DNA of 18,553 bases. Source: an uncultured Dorea sp. GTDB taxonomy: Bacteria > Bacillota > Clostridia > Lachnospirales > Lachnospiraceae. The notes under the pieces were generated by a model that saw only the letters and a program-made list of their open reading frames with translations, had not been told where the DNA came from and did no database searches. Location of the stretch: contig UQRE01000042.1 of the NCBI GenBank assembly GCA_900543415.1, positions 1 to 18,553 on the forward strand, in the 5' to 3' direction. The translations under genes were made by a program, and so were the position numbers. Shown piece by piece: positions 13,453 through 18,553 of this stretch. Each line of letters begins with the position of its first letter. The first letter of the stretch is position 1.

Positions 13453-15909
13453 ATGAATTATACAGAACAGGCAAAAGAAGCTTTGAAGATTGCAGGAACG
13501 ATCGCGAAAGAGTTAGAACATCCATATGTTGGGACAGAACATCTTTTGTTGGGACTGCGAAAAGTATATAGTGGTGTGGCAGGGCAAGTGCTTGCGAATA
13601 ATGGTGTCCAAGAAGAGAATATCGAAAAGGTGATCGAAGAATTGATTTCACCAACGAGTATGCTTGGAGTTGAAAGTCGTCCGGAATATAGTCCGCGATT
13701 GGAGTATATTCTGGAAGAGGGGAAGGTGGAAGCTCTTCGATTTCGAGAAGCGGAGATTGGAACGGAACATTTGTTGCTTGCACTTCTTGGGGACGTAGAT
13801 TGTGTAGCTATGCGGATCTTACTCACCTTGAACATAAATCCGCAGAAAATTTTGCGGGATATATTGGCTGTACTTGGGATAGAACCGAAGGAGTATCAAG
13901 AGGAAATTTCTGCTGGATCTAATAAGAAAAAGACGGATGTTTTGGAACAGTATGGAGTAGATCTTACACAGAAAGCGGCAGAGGGAAAGCTTGACCCTGT
14001 GATTGGACGGAAGTCAGAAATCAGTCGGTTGATGCAGATTTTGAGCAGGCGCACAAAGAATAATCCGTGTCTTGTGGGAGAACCGGGAGTTGGAAAAACA
14101 GCAGTTATTGAAGGACTGGCGCAGCAGATTGCAGCAGGAGTTGTTCCGGATAGCATGAAAGAAAAAAGAATATTGACGATGGATCTGTCGGGAATGGTTG
14201 CTGGATCAAAATACCGCGGAGAGTTTGAAGAACGCATGAAGCGTCTGATACAGGAAGTGAAAAATGCAGGAAATATTATTTTGTTTTTAGATGAGGTTCA
14301 TACGATTATCGGAGCGGGAGGAGCAGAAGGGGCAATTGACGCGTCCAATATTTTGAAACCATCTCTTGCCAGAGGAGAAGTTCAGCTTATTGGCGCTACA
14401 ACAATCGCAGAATATCGTAAACATATTGAAAAAGATGCGGCTTTGGAACGAAGATTTCAACCGGTAACAGTAGAGGAACCAAGTGAAGAACAGTGTTTGG
14501 AGATATTGGAAGGGTTAAAAGCGAAATACGAAGAGCACCATCATGTGGAAATCGAAGCGGACGCTCTAAAGGCAGCAGTTCGTTTGTCAAGTCGTTATAT
14601 TAGTGATCGGTTCTTGCCGGATAAAGCGATTGATGTTGTAGATGAGGCTTGTTCCAAAGTAAGTCTCAGAGGTTTTAAGGCTCCGGAGAGCATTTATCAG
14701 TTAGAAGAATTGATAGAAAAACTGCGCGTTGATCTGGAAGATGCGATTCGGTCGGGTGATATGAATGAAGCAACTGTTTTAAATAAAGAAAGAGAAGATG
14801 CGAAAAAGAAACTTGACCAGACAAGAAGCAGATTTCAGAAGAGAATGTCTGAAAAAGAGGTGGTTGTAACAGAGGATGATATGGCGCTCGTTGTTGCAGA
14901 GTGGACAAAAGTTCCGGTTCAACGTTTGAAGGAATCTGAAAGTGCAAGGCTTCAGAAGCTGGAACAGACACTTCATAAACGTGTGATCGGACAGGATGAA
15001 GCTGTTAGTGCAGTGGCGAAAGCGGTTCGCAGAGGGCGTGTGGGATTAAAAGATCCGAAACGACCAATCGGCTCATTCTTATTCCTCGGTCCTACAGGTG
15101 TAGGTAAGACGGAGCTGTCGAAAGCGTTGGCAGAAGCTCTTTTTGGAAATGAAGAAGCAATGATTCGTGTGGATATGTCTGAATATATGGAAAAGCACAG
15201 TGTGGCAAAGATGATCGGATCTCCTCCGGGATACGTAGGACATGATGATGGAGGACAGCTGAGTGAGCAGGTGCGTCGCCATCCTTATTCTGTAGTGCTT
15301 TTTGACGAGATTGAAAAAGCGCATCCGGATGTGTTTAATATATTGCTTCAAGTATTGGATGACGGACATATTACAGATTCACAGGGGCGAAAAGTAGATT
15401 TCCGAAATACGGTGATCATTATGACGTCTAATGCGGGAGCGAAAGCAATCGTTGATCCGAAAAAACTTGGATTCAATGCCAAAGAGGATCTTGCCGATGA
15501 TTATAAACAAATGAAGAGTAATGTGATGAAGGAAATTAAGCTTTTGTTCCGTCCGGAATTTCTGAATCGTATTGATGAGATTCTTGTTTTCCATCCGCTT
15601 GGAAAAGAAGAAATGAAGAAGATTGTAAGCTTGATGTGTAATGAGCTGATAAAAAGGGCGAAAGAACAGCTTAATATTAAACTTACTATTCGCGATTCGG
15701 TAAAAAAACATATTGTCGAGACGGGTACGGATCAGAAGTATGGAGCGCGCCCGCTTAGAAGAGCATTGCAAAATCAACTGGAAGATCGTTTGGCAGAGGC
15801 GATGCTTAGCGGTGAAGTGAAACGAGATTCGGAAGTTGTTGCAGGTATGTCTAAAAAAGAAATAAAATTTATGCCAAAGGCTACAAAACAAGATGGAATT
15901 GATATATAA
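13453..15909 (+). CDS. clpC: ClpC-type AAA+ unfoldase, ATPase subunit of Clp protease
   Basis: An 818-residue HSP100 protein that unfolds damaged or regulatory proteins and feeds them to ClpP. Domains in order: the Clp N-domain repeats (residues 1-145); AAA+ 1 with Walker A GEPGVGKT (209-216) and Walker B D280-E281; a short middle/UVR-like coiled segment near 425-475; AAA+ 2 with Walker A GPTGVGKT (546-553) and Walker B D618-E619. An LGF loop (672-674) is the ClpP-docking tripeptide, so it should work with ClpP rather than as a ClpB-type disaggregase. The short middle domain also fits ClpC, not ClpB. The usual ctsR-mcsA-mcsB partners are absent next to it; a YtrA-type regulator takes that place. 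GAAAGGG near 13436-13442 precedes the ATG. Confidence 0.95.
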   Translation: MNYTEQAKEALKIAGTIAKELEHPYVGTEHLLLGLRKVYSGVAGQVLANNGVQEENIEKVIEELISPTSMLGVESRPEYSPRLEYILEEGKVEALRFREAEIGTEHLLLALLGDVDCVAMRILLTLNINPQKILRDILAVLGIEPKEYQEEISAGSNKKKTDVLEQYGVDLTQKAAEGKLDPVIGRKSEISRLMQILSRRTKNNPCLVGEPGVGKTAVIEGLAQQIAAGVVPDSMKEKRILTMDLSGMVAGSKYRGEFEERMKRLIQEVKNAGNIILFLDEVHTIIGAGGAEGAIDASNILKPSLARGEVQLIGATTIAEYRKHIEKDAALERRFQPVTVEEPSEEQCLEILEGLKAKYEEHHHVEIEADALKAAVRLSSRYISDRFLPDKAIDVVDEACSKVSLRGFKAPESIYQLEELIEKLRVDLEDAIRSGDMNEATVLNKEREDAKKKLDQTRSRFQKRMSEKEVVVTEDDMALVVAEWTKVPVQRLKESESARLQKLEQTLHKRVIGQDEAVSAVAKAVRRGRVGLKDPKRPIGSFLFLGPTGVGKTELSKALAEALFGNEEAMIRVDMSEYMEKHSVAKMIGSPPGYVGHDDGGQLSEQVRRHPYSVVLFDEIEKAHPDVFNILLQVLDDGHITDSQGRKVDFRNTVIIMTSNAGAKAIVDPKKLGFNAKEDLADDYKQMKSNVMKEIKLLFRPEFLNRIDEILVFHPLGKEEMKKIVSLMCNELIKRAKEQLNIKLTIRDSVKKHIVETGTDQKYGARPLRRALQNQLEDRLAEAMLSGEVKRDSEVVAGMSKKEIKFMPKATKQDGIDI

Positions 15910-15946
15910 TAGAAAGCAAAAGAAGAACACTTAGGAGGACATAGCA

Positions 15947-16360
15947 ATGGCAGCTGTAAAAGAACTGTTGAGAGCGGAAGCGGATGGAACACTCAGCTTC
16001 GGAGACTACACTTTGGATAGCAAGACAAAGTTAGACGGATTTGAATTTCAGGGAGATTTATATAAAGTCAAGACATTTGCAGAGATTACAAAGCTTGAAA
16101 AGAACGGAATGTTTGTATATGAATCGGTACCGGGAACAGCAGTTGAAAATTTCAAATCATCAGAATCAGAAGTTGTGTTTCGCGTATCTGGGACAACAGA
16201 CGCACAATTTACATTGGAACTGGAAGCAGACAATGAATATGTTGTGTATATGGATGATGTAAATGTAGGAGAGATGAAGACAAACTTGAGTGGAAAGTTA
16301 AGCGTTAGTGCAGAACTTGACGCAGAGCATCCAGTCACAGTCAGAGTAGTGAGAAAATAG
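15947..16360 (+). CDS. Conserved-looking protein of unknown function, 137 residues
   Basis: A small soluble acidic protein with no signal peptide or membrane segment. The pattern (alternating strands such as TLSFGDYTLDSKTKLDGFEFQGDLYKVKTF and a C-terminal block EYVVYMDDVNVGEMKTNLSGKLSVSAEL) suggests an all-beta fold. AGGAGG at 15933-15938 lies 8 bases before the ATG, and the gap after clpC is only 37 bases, so it is probably in the clpC transcript. Similar proteins in Lachnospiraceae are, as I recall, often auto-named endosialidase. Nothing I can see in the sequence supports a sialidase activity, and I do not adopt that name. A role linked to ClpC is possible from position alone. Confidence 0.85.
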   Translation: MAAVKELLRAEADGTLSFGDYTLDSKTKLDGFEFQGDLYKVKTFAEITKLEKNGMFVYESVPGTAVENFKSSESEVVFRVSGTTDAQFTLELEADNEYVVYMDDVNVGEMKTNLSGKLSVSAELDAEHPVTVRVVRK

Positions 16361-16375
16361 AAAATGTAAAGCGGA

Positions 16376-16402
16376 AGGGTTGCTGATTAGCAGCCCTTTT
16401 TG
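16376..16402 (+). terminator. Intrinsic terminator closing the GntR-clpC unit
   Basis: AGGGTTGCT (16376-16384) pairs with AGCAGCCCT (16389-16397) with one G-U pair around GATT, followed directly by five T. It separates the clpC transcript from radA. Confidence 0.9.
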
Positions 16403-16469
16403 TTACTGAATGAGTGATAGAATAGTCTGATGGACGGCTTTTTAGTAATAAGATAGAAGGAGAGAGTAC

Positions 16470-17840
16470 ATGGCAAAAGCAAAGAAAAGTGTATTTTTCT
16501 GTCAAAATTGCGGACATGAAGAGAGTAAATGGCTAGGCCAGTGTCCGATGTGTAAAGAATGGAATACATTTGTGGAAGAAAAAATTACAGTTTCGTCTGG
16601 TGGGAAAAGCGGCGTTGTCCGGTCTGGGAAAGAAACGGATATTAATATTGTACCGTTGGCGGATGTATCTACGGATGAGGATGAAAGAATTAAGACGCAG
16701 ATACAAGAATTGGATCGAGTTCTTGGCGGCGGGATTGTAGAAGGCTCGCTAGTATTGGTTGGCGGTGATCCGGGAATCGGAAAATCTACGCTTCTGCTGC
16801 AAGTTTGTCAGAAGTTATCTTCTATTAATAAGAAAGTTTTATATATTTCCGGAGAAGAATCTTTGAAACAAATAAAATTGCGGGCAAACCGTATGGGAGA
16901 ATTTTCCGGTAATCTTTACCTGTTGTGCGAAACAAATCTGGAGAGCATAAGAACGGCGATTGAGAAACAGAAGCCAGATATGGTTGTAATAGATTCGATT
17001 CAAACAATGTATAGTGAGGATGTCAGTTCTGCACCGGGAAGCGTGTCACAAGTACGGGAGTCAACAAACGTATTCATGCAGTTAGCGAAAGGAATGAATA
17101 TTGCTGTATTTATTGTAGGGCATGTAACAAAAGAAGGAACAGTAGCGGGACCGAGAGTGTTAGAACATATGGTGGATACGGTGTTATATTTTGAAGGGGA
17201 CAGACATGCATCTTATCGTATCTTGCGAAGCGTGAAAAATCGTTTTGGATCTACGAACGAAATCGGAGTTTTTGAAATGAGAAAAGAAGGGTTGGTGGAA
17301 GTGGAAAATCCTTCTGAATTTATGCTCAGCGGAAAACCGGAAAATGCTTCCGGATCAATTGTGGCTTGTGCAATGGAAGGAACAAGACCGATGTTGATGG
17401 AAGTTCAGGCTCTTGTGTGCCGCAGCAATTTTGGAATGCCTAGAAGAACCGCGGCGGGAATTGATTATAATCGAGTGAATCTTCTAATGGCAGTGTTGGA
17501 AAAAAGAGTGGGGCTTCCTCTTTCTAATTATGATGCTTATGTAAATATTGCCGGTGGCATTCGGATGAATGAGCCGGCGATTGATCTGGGCGTTGTGATG
17601 GCAGTTGCTTCCAGTTATAAAAACAAACCAATAGCGGAAGATATGATCGTGTTTGGAGAAGTGGGACTTAGCGGAGAAGTGCGTGCAGTGACTATGCCGG
17701 AACAAAGAGTAGCAGAAGCGAGAAAGCTAGGGTTTAAAACATGTGTGCTACCTGAAGTCTGTGTAAAAAATATTGGCCATGCGGAAGGAATAGAATTGGT
17801 TGGAGTAAAAAGCGTCGTGCAAGCGATGAATTTGCTGTAG
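16470..17840 (+). CDS. radA: DNA repair protein RadA (Sms)
   Basis: A RecA-like ATPase that processes recombination intermediates and drives branch migration. The protein is 456 residues, normal length. A four-cysteine zinc finger opens the protein (C11, C14, C25, C28). Walker A is GDPGIGKST (99-107). The RadA-specific KNRFG motif is at 256-260. The last ~150 residues form the Lon protease-like domain (VNIAGGIRMNEPAIDLGVVMAVASS and FGEVGLSGEVRAV). AAGGAG at 16457-16462 lies 7 bases before the ATG. It probably has its own promoter after the upstream terminator; an extended -10 (TGATAGAAT, 16415-16423) is the best candidate. No clear terminator follows: only the weak GACA/TGTC hairpin near 17848. 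Confidence 0.97.
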   Translation: MAKAKKSVFFCQNCGHEESKWLGQCPMCKEWNTFVEEKITVSSGGKSGVVRSGKETDINIVPLADVSTDEDERIKTQIQELDRVLGGGIVEGSLVLVGGDPGIGKSTLLLQVCQKLSSINKKVLYISGEESLKQIKLRANRMGEFSGNLYLLCETNLESIRTAIEKQKPDMVVIDSIQTMYSEDVSSAPGSVSQVRESTNVFMQLAKGMNIAVFIVGHVTKEGTVAGPRVLEHMVDTVLYFEGDRHASYRILRSVKNRFGSTNEIGVFEMRKEGLVEVENPSEFMLSGKPENASGSIVACAMEGTRPMLMEVQALVCRSNFGMPRRTAAGIDYNRVNLLMAVLEKRVGLPLSNYDAYVNIAGGIRMNEPAIDLGVVMAVASSYKNKPIAEDMIVFGEVGLSGEVRAVTMPEQRVAEARKLGFKTCVLPEVCVKNIGHAEGIELVGVKSVVQAMNLL

Positions 17841-17904
17841 AATAAACTGACAATAGTTCTGTCTAAAATGAAAAAACTTTTAATAAGAAAAAATAGAAAA
17901 ATTA

Positions 17905-17933
17905 TTGACAAATAATGCTTTTGATGGTATTAT
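17905..17933 (+). promoter_or_regulatory. Strong sigma-A promoter upstream of a non-coding region
   Basis: TTGACA (17905-17910) is a perfect -35. After 17 bp comes TATTAT (17928-17933), five of six bases matching. The start would be near 17940. No conventional gene follows within reach, so this promoter appears to serve the structured region at 17940-18211. Confidence 0.8.
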
Positions 17934-18084
17934 AATATCAACAAATAACAAGAGTGAATCGTAAGACAAACGCGAGTTGTAAACGTTCAGAGTTATTTGG
18001 ATTATCATACATCACATGTTAGATGTTATGTAAAGCTTCCGGAAGAAATATATAATCTGTATTATACCGGATGGTTAAAAGTTT

Positions 18085-18117
18085 ATGAAAGGAAGGTACA
18101 GACCACCAAAAAAGTAA
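18085..18117 (+). other. Possible 10-codon ORF inside the candidate RNA
   Basis: ATG to TAA encodes MKGRYRPPKK. It is basic and contains RYR, an Arg-X-Arg pattern of the kind known from macrolide-induced arrest peptides, and a Pro-Pro pair. The upstream GGATGG is a weak ribosome binding site that partly overlaps the CCGGA helix arm. An ORF this short can arise by chance. Confidence 0.25.
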
Positions 18118-18154
18118 GCTTTAAATCAATAATTTAAGAAAAAGAGGTAAAAAG

Positions 18155-18175
18155 ATGACAGAACCAGGAAAGTAG
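18155..18175 (+). other. Possible 6-codon ORF just before the terminator
   Basis: ATG to TAG encodes MTEPGK. It has a good ribosome binding site (AGAGGT at 18143-18148, 6 bases upstream) and ends 2 bases before the terminator stem. This is either a leader peptide, the start of a gene now lost, or chance. Confidence 0.25.
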
Positions 18176-18177
18176 GG

Positions 18178-18212
18178 GCGGATATCAATAAAAGAGTTGA
18201 TATCCGCTTTTA
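18178..18212 (+). terminator. Intrinsic terminator of the candidate RNA
   Basis: GCGGATATCAA (18178-18188) pairs perfectly over 11 bp with TTGATATCCGC (18197-18207) around an 8-base loop, followed by TTTT. Confidence 0.9.
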
Positions 18213-18313
18213 CTATGCTTGAATATATATATGGACAATGTGTTGAAAAAAAGGTGTTATGTAGTGGCAAAATTGAGCAAATTGTTTAAATTAAAGAAAA
18301 AACAAAAACAATA
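18213..18313. other. A/T-rich spacer before the rRNA-type promoters
   Basis: I see no convincing gene here. The stretch is rich in A tracts immediately upstream of the -35 of P1, which is where UP-element-like sequence is expected for strong rRNA promoters. A GTG-started reading frame of 17 lysine-rich codons (18264-18317) runs into that -35 and is probably chance. Confidence 0.4.
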
Positions 18314-18343
18314 TTGACAATTCACGACATTATATGCTATCCT
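18314..18343 (+). promoter_or_regulatory. Tandem promoter P1 of a probable rRNA operon
   Basis: TTGACA (18314-18319), an 18-bp spacer and TATCCT (18338-18343) with a TGC extension just before the -10. The A-rich upstream region fits an UP element. The start is predicted near 18349-18350, at the GG of GGCTGTCGC. Confidence 0.75.
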
Positions 18344-18348
18344 AACTA

Positions 18349-18490
18349 GGCTGTCGCGTGAGGGGAACCGATAACGACGAGAGCAAAACAAGAAAACATA
18401 GTTGTGAGCAAACAACTTGAAAAAACAAATTTAAAAAAGTTGTTGACAAGCTGACGAAGATGTGATATTCTAATATGGCTGTCGCATGAG
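18349..18490 (+). repeat. Direct repeat GGCTGTCGCrTGAG at both predicted start points
   Basis: GGCTGTCGCGTGAG at 18349-18362 recurs as GGCTGTCGCATGAG at 18477-18490, 128 bp apart, with one base changed. The two -35 boxes are 129 bp apart, so promoter and initial transcribed sequence are repeated as a unit. Between them AGTTGT (18400-18405) can pair with ACAACT (18412-18417). Confidence 0.8.
18443..18471 (+). promoter_or_regulatory. Tandem promoter P2 of a probable rRNA operon
   Basis: TTGACA (18443-18448), an optimal 17-bp spacer and TATTCT (18466-18471). The start is predicted near 18477-18478, at the GG of the second GGCTGTCGC copy. Confidence 0.8.
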
Positions 18491-18553
18491 ACAGACAAAA
18501 ACAAAGAACCTTGATAATTGAACAATAGACAACATCCCTGAAAATTCTATCGA
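18477..18553 (+). other. Leader of a probable ribosomal RNA operon, cut by the window end
   Basis: After P2 the transcript contains GAACCTTGATAATTGAACAA (about 18506-18525), like the boxA-region antitermination sequence that precedes 16S and 23S rRNA in Firmicutes. No 16S sequence itself is reached. The call rests on the tandem strong promoters and this leader, so it is inference. Confidence 0.65.

Larger units (their letters stand above)
17940..18211 (+). ncRNA. Candidate structured non-coding RNA or orphan attenuator leader (class unknown)
   Basis: About 270 bases between a strong promoter and a strong terminator, without a normal gene. Helices visible by eye: CAAATAAC (17942-17949) with GTTATTTG (17992-17999); inside it TGAA-CG (17955-17961, one bulge) with CGTTCA (17984-17989); inside that ACAA-C (17966-17971, one bulged A) with GTTGT (17976-17980), capped by the GNRA tetraloop GCGA. 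A second hairpin pairs CATACATC (18006-18013) with GATGTTATG (18022-18030). A long-range helix joins TAAAGCTT (18031-18038) to AAGCTTTA (18116-18123) and encloses TATAAT/ATTATA and TCCGG/CCGGA pairings. It does not match tmRNA, RNase P, SRP RNA or the common riboswitch cores I can recall. An RNA-level role is inferred. Confidence 0.6.

Noticed and set aside
13458..13835. Long minus-strand frames opposite clpC (for example 125 codons here and others up to 183 codons near 15379-15930).
   Set aside because: They are antisense to an unmistakable clpC and show no family motifs; purine-rich coding strands often leave the reverse strand open.
17841..17865. GACA/TGTC hairpin after radA as a terminator.
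   Set aside because: The stem is only 4 bp and no T tract follows.
18264..18317. GTG-started 17-codon lysine-rich frame (VAKLSKLFKLKKKQKQY).
   Set aside because: It ends inside the P1 -35 box and its composition is what A-rich DNA gives by chance.

Overview
The window looks like a chromosomal segment from a low-GC, Gram-positive anaerobe of the Clostridia, most likely Lachnospiraceae. This rests on the protein styles, the strong AGGAGG-type ribosome binding sites, frequent GTG/TTG starts, and the neighbourhood of a YtrA-type GntR regulator, clpC, a small unknown protein and radA. It is an inference; there is no 16S sequence in view. I see no insertion sequence, prophage, CRISPR array or tRNA.

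Layout, left to right. (1) 94-994: two small enzymes, a GNAT acetyltransferase and a YaeR-type glyoxalase-fold protein. (2) About 1034-8550: a long plus-strand run with no strong terminator inside. It holds pyrE, a 50-residue membrane peptide, a VanZ-like protein, a second small membrane protein that overlaps it, a 680-residue protein with a complete M29 aminopeptidase metal site behind a long N-terminal extension, and the purine genes purE-purM-purN-purD. A 16-bp hairpin sits between purN and purD, and the run ends at an intrinsic terminator. (3) 8551-10627: a stand-alone gene for a secreted, sortase-anchored leucine-rich-repeat protein, preceded by a perfect 16-bp inverted repeat. (4) 10654-13022: a minus-strand RpiR-type regulator divergent from alanine dehydrogenase (ald). 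The ald leader carries two copies of the palindrome TGAAnAATATTnTTCA, centres 30 bp apart. (5) About 13005-16402: a YtrA-type GntR regulator whose -10 lies in an inverted repeat, then clpC and a 137-residue unknown protein, closed by a terminator. (6) radA, 16470-17840.

(7) 17841-18553 has no conventional gene but is full of signals. A near-consensus promoter (TTGACA-17-TATTAT) and a perfect 11-bp terminator bracket about 270 nt that can form several nested helices, including a GCGA tetraloop. I read this as an unassigned structured RNA or an orphan attenuator leader. It is followed by two tandem strong promoters whose predicted transcripts both begin GGCTGTCGC and which lead into what looks like a ribosomal RNA operon leader, cut by the window end.

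How it fits together: pyrimidine and purine synthesis, a stress chaperone/unfoldase, DNA repair and rRNA promoters make this a mainly housekeeping region. The least explained parts are the RNA locus at 17905-18211, the RpiR/ald operator array, and the M29-like protein with its membrane-protein partners.
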